Positions 1-8,548 of a DNA stretch of 64,000 nt are shown in pieces. Each line of letters begins with the position of its first letter. Positions within the stretch are counted from its first letter, which is position 1. The notes beneath the pieces are model-generated. The model did no database searches and had not been told where the DNA came from. It saw nothing but the letters and a program-made list of their open reading frames with translations. Source of the DNA: Henriciella sp. (GTDB lineage: Bacteria; Pseudomonadota; Alphaproteobacteria; Caulobacterales; Hyphomonadaceae). A program made the position numbers and the translations under genes. The stretch spans positions 248,001 to 312,000 of the forward strand of contig JAEPOM010000002.1 of the NCBI GenBank assembly GCA_017642885.1, read 5' to 3'.

Positions 1-967
1 AGCGGTACAGGTAGCTTGGCACCATTGTTTCGATGGTCTCCAGCGTCGTGACACCAAGATCAGCGAGCGTCAGCGCATCATCCGAAACCACATTATCTGA
101 TTTCAGCATTTCGACCTGGTCGCCTGTAATCGGCGGCGCGCCCAGAATGCCGGACGAGAGCGGCCAGATGAACCGATAAGCCGTACCAAAAGCCAGTCCG
201 AGCGGCTTGGCTACGAAAAATGGTAGAGGCAAAGCAAACCGTTTGCGATCAATCGTTTCGCCGATGAAGGCATACAGCTCTTTCATGGAATAAACGCTGG
301 GACCGCCGAGCTCGTAGGTCTTGCCATTGGCGTCGTCGCGCTCAATTGCATTCGCAATGGCGTCTGCAACATCACCGGCGTACACAGGTTGAAACCTCGT
401 CTCTCCCCCGCCAATCGCTGGTAGAACCGGCAGGACATTCGTCAAAGGATGCGCCGACATCGCGGCGAAGCGATTGAAGAACTCGTCTTCGGGACCGAAC
501 ACTATGGACGGGCGCAGAATCGTCGCATTCGGGACAATCTCGCGAATCGCCGTTTCGGCGTCACCCTTGGTTTCGGCATAGTCGGCTTTGGCTTCCGGGT
601 TGGCCCCAATCGCCGAAATGTGCACAAGGTTATCGATCCCTGCTGCGGCGCAGGCTTCAGAAATATTGATCGCGCCATCGCGCTGCGCAGCCTCAAAACT
701 CTGACGGCCTTTTTCGTACAGAATGCCGACCAGGTTTACGACGGCGTCAGCTCCCTCAAGCGCCGCATCGATGGATTGGCGATGACGGACGTTGGCCTGG
801 ACGATATCGACCCAGCCTGGCGCACCTGCGAGGCGAACATCACCAGCCAAGTGGGGGCGACGAACCGCAACCCGGACACGATAGCCCGCCTTTACCAGGC
901 TGCGAGCCGTGTATCTTCCGATAAACCCAGACCCACCGAATAGCGTTACCAGTCCTTTTGGCATCAT
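1..967 (-). CDS. NAD(P)-binding epimerase, complex I NDUFA9-like (3' end outside window)
   Basis: The reverse strand reads through to the window edge without a stop, so the C-terminus is missing. The N-terminus carries a Rossmann nucleotide-binding loop (LFGGSGFIGRYTARSL), followed by VNLVGILYEKGRQSFE and a conserved ILRPSIVFGPED segment. These are typical of the atypical SDR subgroup related to the NDUFA9 subunit of complex I and to NAD-dependent sugar epimerases. Two tandem ATG codons at 965-967 and 962-964 can start it; I take the first. Bacterial members are usually cytosolic NAD(P)-binding proteins, often near ubiquinone or complex I genes. The true substrate cannot be read from the sequence. 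Confidence 0.85.
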   Translation of the reverse strand, partial: MMPKGLVTLFGGSGFIGRYTARSLVKAGYRVRVAVRRPHLAGDVRLAGAPGWVDIVQANVRHRQSIDAALEGADAVVNLVGILYEKGRQSFEAAQRDGAINISEACAAAGIDNLVHISAIGANPEAKADYAETKGDAETAIREIVPNATILRPSIVFGPEDEFFNRFAAMSAHPLTNVLPVLPAIGGGETRFQPVYAGDVADAIANAIERDDANGKTYELGGPSVYSMKELYAFIGETIDRKRFALPLPFFVAKPLGLAFGTAYRFIWPLSSGILGAPPITGDQVEMLKSDNVVSDDALTLADLGVTTLETIETMVPSYLYR

Positions 968-1164
968 TCGTCTCCGAAAAGCGCAGTTTCAAATCATCTG
1001 GCGGCGTTTGATCATGAGCCTCGGCAAAAGTCCATGTTCAACAGGTGTGACTTGCTGCCCAAATGCAGATTGAAATCCGGTCACAGAACTGACTATGGTC
1101 TCAAATTGGTAAGGTCGGCCTGTTACAGATCGAGCCTGCCGGGAAACTGCGAGGACGACACAAG

Positions 1165-1524
1165 ATGACTGACCAACATGATCCACTCGAAGTGATCGAC
1201 AAATTTCTTGGGGCCCTGCGATCCGAACTCGCTGCAAATCCCGAAATGACCTATCGGATTATCAAAGCCCTGCCGGTCAGTGTCAGCTTCGACGCGTCTG
1301 AGATGGTGGACCTCGTTAATCCGCTCGAGCTGATCTCTCAACACGGCGCGGAGAAAGCCCGCGAACTGTTCCGAGCCTTCAAACCGGCGGAGCTGAAAAA
1401 GATGGCGCGGCAGGTGAACCTTGCCAGCACCACCGATATGGCGCGCCTTTCACTGGACGATCTGATCGACCTGATCATCAGTCGAGGTGCCCGGAAAATA
1501 GCGGAGCGTTCGTCATCTGGGTGA
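1165..1524 (+). CDS. Small hypothetical cytosolic protein
   Basis: A 119-residue protein rich in charged helices, with no signal peptide, no membrane segment and no motif I recognise. It starts at an ATG behind a good ribosome binding site (GAGGA, about 8 bases upstream). The second half (KKMARQVNLASTTDMARLSL) looks like a compact helical bundle, possibly DNA- or protein-binding, but this is only an impression. It stands alone between the divergent epimerase gene and the polysaccharide locus. The 293 bases after its stop are AT-rich and show no further gene. Confidence 0.6.
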   Translation: MTDQHDPLEVIDKFLGALRSELAANPEMTYRIIKALPVSVSFDASEMVDLVNPLELISQHGAEKARELFRAFKPAELKKMARQVNLASTTDMARLSLDDLIDLIISRGARKIAERSSSG

Positions 1525-1817
1525 ACCTGGCTCATCAATTCTCTTTTTAGGCGAATTTTTTCACTTGGCGGAGATCGAGCCGGAAAATCTCTCCCAAAAG
1601 AGACCCTGTGGACAAAAAACTGATGCAAAAAAACCGCGCAAATGTGGCGCAATCGTAAGCATTTGATTTTTTTCTTCTTTCCCCTCAAAAATTGTCATCG
1701 TCTCGACTTAGTTCGCGGCGAGAAATCTGGTATATTATTTGCAGTCGGGACACAGGGGACGCTTTTCAGACCCAATCGGTTGGTTTTTCGCGTCGATGCG
1801 AAAGTTTAGAGTTATTC

Positions 1818-2762
1818 ATGACCTATCTGTTTGATAAATTGACGGGGTTTTTCGCGAGGCTGTTTGCGGCTCTCCCTGCATTGCCTGGTAAGCGCACCGG
1901 CGGTGTCACGAGTACGACTGAACCTGCGCAGACTTCCGCACGGTTCCAACGCCTGAGCGATGTGAACCGCCGCGACACTGCTATTCGTGCGCATCATCAT
2001 TTTGAAAACAGCATCATCCACGCCCCGGAACTTCCGATTGAGTCACCGGTCTACGCCATTGGCGACGTACATGGCCGGGCAGATTTGTTGCACGCCCTAA
2101 TCGATGTCATCGTTGACGATAGCCGCTCTAGCCCCAACCGTCCTCATTTGGTGTTTCTGGGCGACTATATTGATCGCGGATTCCAATCTCGCGAAGTGCT
2201 CAGCACCCTGATCGAGCTTGGTCGTGACGACACGTTCGAAACCGTATTCCTGAAAGGTAATCACGAGCAGGCCATGTTGCGCTTTCTGAACGATCACAAG
2301 ATCGGTCCGGACTGGGCCAATTTTGGCGGTCGTGAAACTCTGATTTCATATGGCATTTCACCACCTAAGTCGGTGAACGCGGTGGACGAATGGCAGGAGA
2401 TTCAGAAAGAGCTCGTGCAAACTATTCCCAACCAGCATGTCGAATTCCTCGAGAAACTGGTCGTCAGCCACAAGATCGGACCTTATGGGTTTGTTCATGC
2501 TGGCGTGAGACCTGGGATACCCTACGAACAACAGACGGACGAAGACCGAATGTGGATCCGCGATGAGTTTCTGAACGCGAAAGACAAGGAAGATTTGTTC
2601 ATCGTGCACGGTCATTCGCCCGTAAATGCGCCTTATTCAGATCATCGGCGCGTCAATGTCGACACAGGCGCTTACTTTACAGGCAGACTGACGGCAGTTA
2701 AAATCGAAGGCGACAAAATGTCCTTTTTAACCAACCAATTCCAGGCACAGGAGGCCTCATGA
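1818..2762 (+). CDS. PPP-family serine/threonine-type metallophosphatase
   Basis: A 314-residue protein with the full metallophosphoesterase signature in order: GDVHGR (about residues 82-87), GDYIDRG (115-121), KGNHE (about 147), VHAGVRP and HGHSP. These supply the two-metal site of PPP-type protein phosphatases. Residues 1-75 form an extension outside the catalytic domain. An in-frame reading extends upstream to 1692, but the ATG at 1818 is the natural start. Its stop overlaps the next gene, a Wza-like export protein, by an ATGA junction, so the two are translationally coupled. That suggests it dephosphorylates a regulator or component of polysaccharide export; the target is inferred only. 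Confidence 0.85.
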   Translation: MTYLFDKLTGFFARLFAALPALPGKRTGGVTSTTEPAQTSARFQRLSDVNRRDTAIRAHHHFENSIIHAPELPIESPVYAIGDVHGRADLLHALIDVIVDDSRSSPNRPHLVFLGDYIDRGFQSREVLSTLIELGRDDTFETVFLKGNHEQAMLRFLNDHKIGPDWANFGGRETLISYGISPPKSVNAVDEWQEIQKELVQTIPNQHVEFLEKLVVSHKIGPYGFVHAGVRPGIPYEQQTDEDRMWIRDEFLNAKDKEDLFIVHGHSPVNAPYSDHRRVNVDTGAYFTGRLTAVKIEGDKMSFLTNQFQAQEAS

Positions 2763-3358
2763 TGACCAGAGAGTTGAAGGGCATTATCCAGTTGATCTTT
2801 TGTGCGCTGTGCCTTGGCTTCGCGACAGCCTGTCAATCGACCGTCACAACACAGGCACCTTCCGGTGCGCCGACAGATTCCGCCAACCAAGCCTATGACG
2901 GCGAATACCGCCTCGGCCCGGCCGATCAGCTTCGCGTCACTGTGTTCGGTCATGATGACCTTTCCAACCAATATACCGTGGCATCCAATGGCACGATTTC
3001 ATTTCCGCTGATTGGCGACGTTGAAGCAGCTGGTCTGACGGTCACTGAGTTTCAGCGCATTACCGAACAGCGCCTCAGCGAAGGCTTCCTGAAATCCCCG
3101 CGTGTCACGGCGGAGATCATGACGTTCCGTCCGTTTTACATTCTCGGCGAGGTAAGCCGTGCTGGAGAGTATCCATATACCAATCGCCTCACCGTGCTGA
3201 ACGCGATCGCAACCGCTGGCGGCTTTTCACACCGCGCCAACCGCAAGGTTATCGCGATTAAGAGCTTTAACGATACCGAAGAACGTCGGGTCGAACTGAC
3301 TCCGTCCACATATGTCCAGCCAGGCGACACGATACGTGTCCTGGAGCGCTTCTTCTAA
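2759..3358 (+). CDS. Polysaccharide biosynthesis/export lipoprotein (Wza/GumB-like)
   Basis: A 199-residue precursor with a hydrophobic leader ending in a lipobox (GFATAC, Cys about 25). The Poly_export domain follows (YRLGPADQLRVTVFGHDDLS), then an SLBB-type domain (FYILGEVSRAGEYPYTNRLT). Such proteins form the periplasmic and outer-membrane channel for capsular or exopolysaccharide. It is short compared with Wza (about 380 residues) and matches the compact GumB/HfsD class with a single SLBB domain. Two consecutive ATGs lie at 2759 and 2762. It sits between the phosphatase and a beta-barrel gene, probably in one transcript. No Wzc-type co-polymerase kinase is seen in the window. Confidence 0.88.
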   Translation: MMTRELKGIIQLIFCALCLGFATACQSTVTTQAPSGAPTDSANQAYDGEYRLGPADQLRVTVFGHDDLSNQYTVASNGTISFPLIGDVEAAGLTVTEFQRITEQRLSEGFLKSPRVTAEIMTFRPFYILGEVSRAGEYPYTNRLTVLNAIATAGGFSHRANRKVIAIKSFNDTEERRVELTPSTYVQPGDTIRVLERFF

Positions 3359-3430
3359 CAATACACGCATTCGGGGGTGAGCGCGTTAAACCAAATCACC
3401 CTTCAGTTTGGTCAAAGGGGTAGAAAACCA

Positions 3431-4708
3431 ATGTCGAAATATACGTCCGCCGCAGTCGCGGCTTTAATGCTTAGCAGTTCGACATACGCGTTCGCTCAAG
3501 TCGCAGATCGCAGCTATTACGGCGGTGCAACTGTTTCCGCGCCAGACGCGGGAGCGTTTTTTGTTCGCAATCGCTACACCGCTGCAAACGCTCACTCTTA
3601 TCCTGGCATCGATCCAGTCCCGGTTCGTCTCGGCGCGTTTGAAGCCCGCCCCGTCTTGTTGGTCGGCGCGATCTCCACGAGCAACGTATTTCTATCCGAC
3701 ACGAATGAAACGTCGGATACCTTGATCGCCATCCAACCATCAATTTCGACAGCATCGACCTGGTCGCGTCATCGCATTGGCATCGACGCTTCCGTTCGCC
3801 ATGAAGAGTACCTTGATCTCGCCAGCCAAAGTGCGACCGAATATGGCGTGCGCGGATTTGGTCAGGTTGATGTCTCGTCCAATTTTGCGATCGCGGGTTC
3901 GCTCACGCACCAGAATCAACGAGAAAATCGTCTCGGCATTGGCAGCCAAGCAGGCGCCGAACGTGTAGAATTCGACCGTACCGGAGCAGAAGCGAACGCG
4001 CTCTACGCCACCGATCGGCTGCGCTTGCGCGGCCGGATTGGTATTACTGAACTCGATTACTCGGACGTCCCTGGAGTTCCATTCTCTCAAGATTTGCGAG
4101 ATCAGGAAGCCATTTCAGCGTCAGCATCCGCCCAGTATGCTGTAACCCGTGACTGGGCCGTAGTAGGTGAGATAACTAGTGTGGATCGTGACTATACCGA
4201 CCCCGCTTCCAACCGCGATATTTCCGGGATGACTTATCGAGCTGGCGTGAACTTCGAGCTTCCCGTTAATCTGCGCGGCCAGGTCACCGGACAATACCAA
4301 GATTTCGATCCTGAAGACCCGGCGCTCGGCAATATCGAGAGCACGGGACTTGACGCGTCCGTTCAATGGTTTCCCACGGAATTGACAACGGCGAACATCT
4401 TCGCCTCGCAGAGTATTTCCGATGCCGGGAACACAACTGACGCCAATGTTGAGGTGACCCGCTACGGCGCCGGGCTTGACCATGAGTTGCTCCGGACTTT
4501 GGTGCTGACAAGCCGGGTCTCGTTCGAGAACCGGCAATTCAATCCATCAAACCGTGAAGACGATCTGACATTGTTTAGTGTCGGAGCGAACTGGAAACTC
4601 AACCCGAATGTCCAAGTTCGTGGAGGTTACACGTTCGCCACCCAGGACTCGACGGTCAATCCGTTCGACGATCATAGGGTCACAATCGCCCTTCGGTTCT
4701 TCCCGTAA
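3431..4708 (+). CDS. Outer-membrane beta-barrel protein of the polysaccharide locus
   Basis: A 425-residue protein with a clear Sec signal peptide (MSKYTSAAVAALMLSSSTYAFAQ, cleavage after AFA). Alternating hydrophobic beta-strands and short turns follow to the end, finishing in TIALRFFP with aromatic residues as in outer-membrane barrels. It resembles the putative beta-barrel porin 2 group often found beside exopolysaccharide export genes. An in-frame GTG at 3377 would place residues before the signal peptide, so the ATG at 3431 is preferred. It follows the Wza-like gene by 72 bases and is ended by a strong terminator. A role in glycan secretion across the outer membrane is inferred from position. 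Confidence 0.75.
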   Translation: MSKYTSAAVAALMLSSSTYAFAQVADRSYYGGATVSAPDAGAFFVRNRYTAANAHSYPGIDPVPVRLGAFEARPVLLVGAISTSNVFLSDTNETSDTLIAIQPSISTASTWSRHRIGIDASVRHEEYLDLASQSATEYGVRGFGQVDVSSNFAIAGSLTHQNQRENRLGIGSQAGAERVEFDRTGAEANALYATDRLRLRGRIGITELDYSDVPGVPFSQDLRDQEAISASASAQYAVTRDWAVVGEITSVDRDYTDPASNRDISGMTYRAGVNFELPVNLRGQVTGQYQDFDPEDPALGNIESTGLDASVQWFPTELTTANIFASQSISDAGNTTDANVEVTRYGAGLDHELLRTLVLTSRVSFENRQFNPSNREDDLTLFSVGANWKLNPNVQVRGGYTFATQDSTVNPFDDHRVTIALRFFP

Positions 4709-4780
4709 TTTGCTGACAGCGAACCCGACGCGCGATGCAAAAGGGATCGCGCAGGCGAGTTGGTCAACTGAACTAAACGA

Positions 4781-4813
4781 AAGCACACGGGAACGTCCCC
4801 CGTGTGCTTTTTT
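4781..4813 (+). terminator. Rho-independent terminator after the beta-barrel gene
   Basis: A perfect 9-bp stem (GCACACGGG / CCCGTGTGC) with a 7-base loop is followed by six T residues. The bases before the left arm are A-rich, so it may also stop the convergent O-antigen-ligase transcript. Confidence 0.9.
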
Positions 4814-4859
4814 GTTATCAGGTCTTTGAACAAACCGGCCGCAACGCAGAGAACCGTCC

Positions 4860-6116
4860 TCAGGCTGGGACCGCTTCGCGCGTGATCATATTCCCAACAT
4901 GGCGCCGTCTCGTCCCGCGCGCGTAGACCGCTCCGCTGACGAAGACGAGGAAGGATTGCACGTTGAAACCTGACCACAGCCAGGACTCTGTAAACGACGT
5001 GATTGCACCAATTGCGATCACGGCACAGAACGCAACCGATGGCATGTCGTGGCGAGTTATCAATTGCTTGATGGAAAACCAGAGTACAGGAATCGTAGCC
5101 ACGAGAAACGCACTGTACCCAATAATCCCTAGATGGACCATAATCTCAAGGTGAACATTGTGGAAGGTCAGCTTAGTTCCGAGCGGCTTGTGATCGTTTA
5201 TGTTCAGCGTTTGCGCCGAGCCGACTTCATATTGCCAAAAGCCTTCTAGCCCGACGCCCAGATAGGGTCGCATTCCGATTTGATTTGCGGCCTCATCCCA
5301 TAGCGCCGTGCGGCCAGTGAAGGTCGAATCCTTGCCGAACAACCCGAGGAAATCATCAATCACTTGCTGATCGACAAAGGCAATAACAGCGTAGAGCACG
5401 ATCATCGCCAGCAACAATCCAATAACGATCAGAAGCGCCGACAGATGTCGCACTTTCTGACTGTCTATAAAGAACAAGCGCATGCCGAAGATCAATCCGG
5501 CACTGGCAATCAGCATCAGCAGCGATGTCGTCGAATTCGCGCTGACCACCAGGAAGGCAAAGATCGGCATCATCAGTACGCCAAATAATCGTAACGGCGT
5601 GACCTCTTTCGGATTTAGCGCGATCGTCGAGGCCAATATGAACCCCATAAGCATGAACTGGGCAGCATAGTTTTTACTGCCGAACCCAGCTCCGTGCTCA
5701 ATCGGAATCGGCTGGGTGACAATAAAGGCGGCCACGCAGGCGAGCGCGATCAAAAGGCATCGGACAATCTGCTGGGGAGTGTACCTTGCTGCCACGACGG
5801 TCACAACGATCGCAGCCAAGATCATCAATTGCGAAGCCCGGAAGGCTTCAGACGCGTACGGTGACCAGAAGACTGAAAGGAGAGCCACAATCTGGAATGG
5901 CCAGAGCCACCAGGCCTTCGCAAGGCCGACCAGGACATTGCGCGAGTCGAACAGAAAGAAAGACAGGAAATAGAGGATAAACAGGTATCGAAACGGCGTC
6001 ATGCCGCCTACGGGCAATCCAATGACCAGGAACCAGATGACCAGAAGCCCCTGCTCGTAGAGTTTCCCGCCGGGAAAGCGCTCATAGACGCGTGCGATGA
6101 GCTGTTCAGATTGCAT
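4860..6116 (-). CDS. O-antigen ligase/polymerase-like membrane protein (Wzy/WaaL family)
   Basis: A 418-residue protein of about ten to twelve membrane helices with a large periplasmic loop containing FTGRTALWDEAANQIGMRPYLG and the downstream segment FHNVHLEIMVHLGIIG. This is the hallmark of the O-antigen ligase/polymerase superfamily, where the loop Arg and His act on the undecaprenyl-linked glycan. The reading frame extends to 6170, but the ATG at 6116 (MQSEQLIARVYERF) gives a more natural N-terminus. It lies in the same orientation as the priming sugar transferase 446 bases upstream and probably polymerises or transfers that glycan in the inner membrane. Ligase and polymerase cannot be separated from sequence alone. 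Confidence 0.85.
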   Translation of the reverse strand: MQSEQLIARVYERFPGGKLYEQGLLVIWFLVIGLPVGGMTPFRYLFILYFLSFFLFDSRNVLVGLAKAWWLWPFQIVALLSVFWSPYASEAFRASQLMILAAIVVTVVAARYTPQQIVRCLLIALACVAAFIVTQPIPIEHGAGFGSKNYAAQFMLMGFILASTIALNPKEVTPLRLFGVLMMPIFAFLVVSANSTTSLLMLIASAGLIFGMRLFFIDSQKVRHLSALLIVIGLLLAMIVLYAVIAFVDQQVIDDFLGLFGKDSTFTGRTALWDEAANQIGMRPYLGVGLEGFWQYEVGSAQTLNINDHKPLGTKLTFHNVHLEIMVHLGIIGYSAFLVATIPVLWFSIKQLITRHDMPSVAFCAVIAIGAITSFTESWLWSGFNVQSFLVFVSGAVYARGTRRRHVGNMITREAVPA

Positions 6117-6267
6117 ACTGGATCTCTTCGCCTGCGGTCTCGCGCACCCATAACATTCCGACCGAACCACCTTGCGTTAGCGGATGCTTATTCGCGCCGA
6201 GGGCTTCGTTCGGGATTAACCTTGTCTGTCTGTGTATATGCACCGATCATACCAATGCAGAGCTGCA

Positions 6268-6456
6268 TTAGAAGAGGATGCTGAAAAAAGCAGTCCAGAA
6301 TGTGGCGCAGAAAACTGTAACACCTAGAGCGGTCCACCAAAGCGGCCATTTTTGGCTCGTTGTCGAACGTGCAGTTTCCCGGAACGAGCCCATTGTCGGC
6401 GCAGACAGATCTATGGTCGTTGCGCTGATATTTGAGTGTCCGGTCACGTAGGTCAT
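6268..6456 (-). CDS. Small single-pass membrane protein, unknown
   Basis: A 62-residue reading frame with a polar Thr/Ser-rich N-terminal half and one hydrophobic segment at the end (WWTALGVTVFCATFWTAFF). A GAGAG ribosome-binding-like stretch precedes the ATG by about 5 bases. It fills the otherwise empty 445-base gap between the O-antigen-ligase-like gene and the priming sugar transferase, in the same direction. If real it would be a small inner-membrane accessory of the polysaccharide locus. I do not recognise a family. Confidence 0.45.
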   Translation of the reverse strand: MTYVTGHSNISATTIDLSAPTMGSFRETARSTTSQKWPLWWTALGVTVFCATFWTAFFSILF

Positions 6457-6561
6457 TTGGCTCTCGTCACGATGCGCTGCAGGGCAGCTGCGTACGAGGT
6501 TGACCTTAAATAGGCTTTATTGATCAGTCCTTAAAAGACACGGGAAGATTCGATCAGATCG

Positions 6562-7251
6562 CTAGCGCGCGCCTGCGCGGCGAAGCACTGCGGGGATCGT
6601 CATCAGCAGGATCTTGATGTCCAGGAAGAATGAGTGTGCTTTAACGTATTCGACATCAAGCGCCACTCGGGTTTCATAGCTGGTATCGCTGCGGCCACTC
6701 ACTTGCCACAAACCAGTCAGGCCTGGGCGAACCGAGCAATAATGCTCAAAATGCTCGCCATACTTTTCCGACTCACTCTTGGTGATTGGGCGTGGGCCGA
6801 CGACAGACATATGCCCCTGAAGAATGTTTAGAATCTGCGGCAACTCGTCGAGTGATGACTTGCGTAAGAAATTTCCGAAGGGCGTAATCCGAGGATCATT
6901 TTCCAGTTTCTGAGTGGCTTGCCATTCAGCTCGGACGACCGCGTCGGTTTTCAGCAAATAATCGAGCCGCTCAGCCGCATCGGGTACCATTGACCGAAAC
7001 TTATAGAGTTTGAACTCTTTGCCATCTCGCCCAACACGTTTCTGGCTGAACAGGATTGGGCCCCCGTCAGAGAGACGCGTAACAATCGCGATCGGGATTA
7101 AGACCGGAAGCAGGAACAAGCCAGCGGTCAACGAAACCGTAATGTCCGTCAAGCGTTTCAGAAAATTGCTCACGTGCCGGGCCGATGGCACGTGATGCTT
7201 TGCCACAAAGTCTGCATTCTGCAGATCACCTGGGTAAGGTTGATAGCCCAT
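6562..7251 (-). CDS. Priming sugar transferase (ExoY/WcaJ-type, undecaprenyl-phosphate)
   Basis: A 229-residue bacterial sugar transferase with one hydrophobic segment at about residues 35-59 and the conserved cytosolic core: FSQKRVGRDGKEFKLYKFRSM, LRKSSLDELPQ, MSVVGPRP and RPGLTGLWQVSGRS. It transfers a sugar phosphate from a UDP-sugar to undecaprenyl phosphate, the first step of exopolysaccharide repeat synthesis. The length fits the short ExoY class without the N-terminal CoA_binding domain. An in-frame TTG at 7278 exists, but the ATG at 7251 has a GGGA motif nine bases upstream. It reads divergently from the ParA gene. Confidence 0.92.
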   Translation of the reverse strand: MGYQPYPGDLQNADFVAKHHVPSARHVSNFLKRLTDITVSLTAGLFLLPVLIPIAIVTRLSDGGPILFSQKRVGRDGKEFKLYKFRSMVPDAAERLDYLLKTDAVVRAEWQATQKLENDPRITPFGNFLRKSSLDELPQILNILQGHMSVVGPRPITKSESEKYGEHFEHYCSVRPGLTGLWQVSGRSDTSYETRVALDVEYVKAHSFFLDIKILLMTIPAVLRRAGAR

Positions 7252-7624
7252 TTCTTGTCCCACACCGATCTCGATCAAAAGATTTTCAACATAGCTCAGA
7301 GAGCGTTGAGCAATTTTCCTGCCAACTTCTCCGCCAGAGCTTCGGTCCCCACGAAAATCTCTAGATTTCGATCCAAAAGATACTCTTACAGGATCTTTAT
7401 GTTGGAGGAATCTTGGCTTTGCAAATTACTTCGCCTGTGAAGCGAGTTTTTTAAGCAGTTCACTGGGTTTCCGACCCATCAGGCGATGACGATAACTCTC
7501 TTCGTTCACGAAATCGCGGCAACGTTGGTGCGTCAGAAAATTTTTTGCAGTGTGCCGATGCGGATCGCACCTTTCAGGAAACCTGAGGATATGCAAATAC
7601 TCGTCTTCAGGGAGACAGATTCAA
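7252..7624. promoter_or_regulatory. Divergent intergenic region between sugar transferase and ParA
   Basis: 373 bases without a convincing gene, AT-rich relative to its neighbours, and the likely site of both divergent promoters. It holds a 6-2-6 inverted repeat AAATCT-CT-AGATTT at 7355-7368. It also holds a small TCAGG-AAA-CCTGA hairpin at 7574-7586, close to the ParA ribosome binding site (AGGGAGA). I cannot place transcription starts with confidence. Confidence 0.5.
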
Positions 7625-8548
7625 ATGCCAGCAACAGTTGCGGCGGTCGCGAACCTGAAGGGCGGCGTCGGCAAATCCACTACAACGCTTATGCTCGCGG
7701 ATGGGCTGGCTTATTATTACGGCGCGGATGTCTTGGTCGTAGATCTCGACCCGCAAGCCAATTCAAGCCAGATGCTGCTGACCGATCGCGGCCTGCAACT
7801 GGCCTTTGAACAAGGCAAGGGCGTGCACCATTTGTTGGAACAATTTGCCGCCAATCAGCCGCCAAATATTGCCAATCTCATCCTGCCAAACGCTGTCACA
7901 CTGGAAGAGTTGCGGCGCGCTGAAGAGCGTGATGAACGACAGGGATGGATTTCGATCCTGCCATCGCACACCCAGCTGCGCCTGACAGAAATGGAATTGG
8001 AAGAAAAGATCTACACGAAGGGCATGGCGCCAAGCCGGCTCGCCAGTTACCTCGCAGATCATATCGCTAAGGCGCTCGAGCCACTGACCAATCTTTATGA
8101 TGTGATCCTAATCGACACACCGCCTTATCTCTCGCCGGTCTCACGTGCAGCGCTCTCGATATCGGATCAGTTCATCACACCGACGCTTGCCGATTCTGTT
8201 TCCATTTGGGGAACCAAACAGTTCTCTGACTGGATCACAGCGAACGTCACCCCGCATCTTGCATCTCGCAATTTTGTCGTGATTACGCGGTTCAAGAACA
8301 CACGTTATGCCCGAAACGCCGAGGCTGAGCTGAAAGAAATCTACCTAAAGGATCGGACCTTTGGCCCGACGATTCCTGAATCAGTACAGGCCCTGAGTGC
8401 CATGGATCGCCCCGATCTCGACAGCTATGACTCCATTCGCGGAAAATACGGCCGCTTGCGCGGTGAAGTAAAACGGCTGTCAGAGAGTTTTGCGGAATTC
8501 CTGGCCAAGCGCAGCAATGTTCCGCCGCCTAAGCGGGTACGCGAGTGA
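7625..8548 (+). CDS. Orphan ParA/MinD-family ATPase
   Basis: A 307-residue ParA ATPase with a deviant Walker A motif (NLKGGVGKSTTT, residues 10-21), the VVDLDPQANSSQ switch region and the ILIDTPPYLSPVSR Walker B-like segment. ParA dimers bind DNA or membranes in an ATP-dependent way to position cargo. No ParB gene follows; the next gene is convergent. An in-frame GTG at 7550 is possible, but the ATG at 7625 has an AGGGAGA ribosome binding site and starts right before the core fold. It diverges from the sugar transferase. It is not a BY-kinase: there is no Tyr-rich tail. A role in placing polysaccharide machinery is inference. Confidence 0.85.
   Translation: MPATVAAVANLKGGVGKSTTTLMLADGLAYYYGADVLVVDLDPQANSSQMLLTDRGLQLAFEQGKGVHHLLEQFAANQPPNIANLILPNAVTLEELRRAEERDERQGWISILPSHTQLRLTEMELEEKIYTKGMAPSRLASYLADHIAKALEPLTNLYDVILIDTPPYLSPVSRAALSISDQFITPTLADSVSIWGTKQFSDWITANVTPHLASRNFVVITRFKNTRYARNAEAELKEIYLKDRTFGPTIPESVQALSAMDRPDLDSYDSIRGKYGRLRGEVKRLSESFAEFLAKRSNVPPPKRVRE

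Noticed and set aside
449..943. A 164-codon open frame on the plus strand opposite the epimerase gene
   Set aside because: It lies wholly within the reverse-strand epimerase, whose Rossmann and family motifs are clear. The plus frame has no recognisable domain or ribosome binding site.
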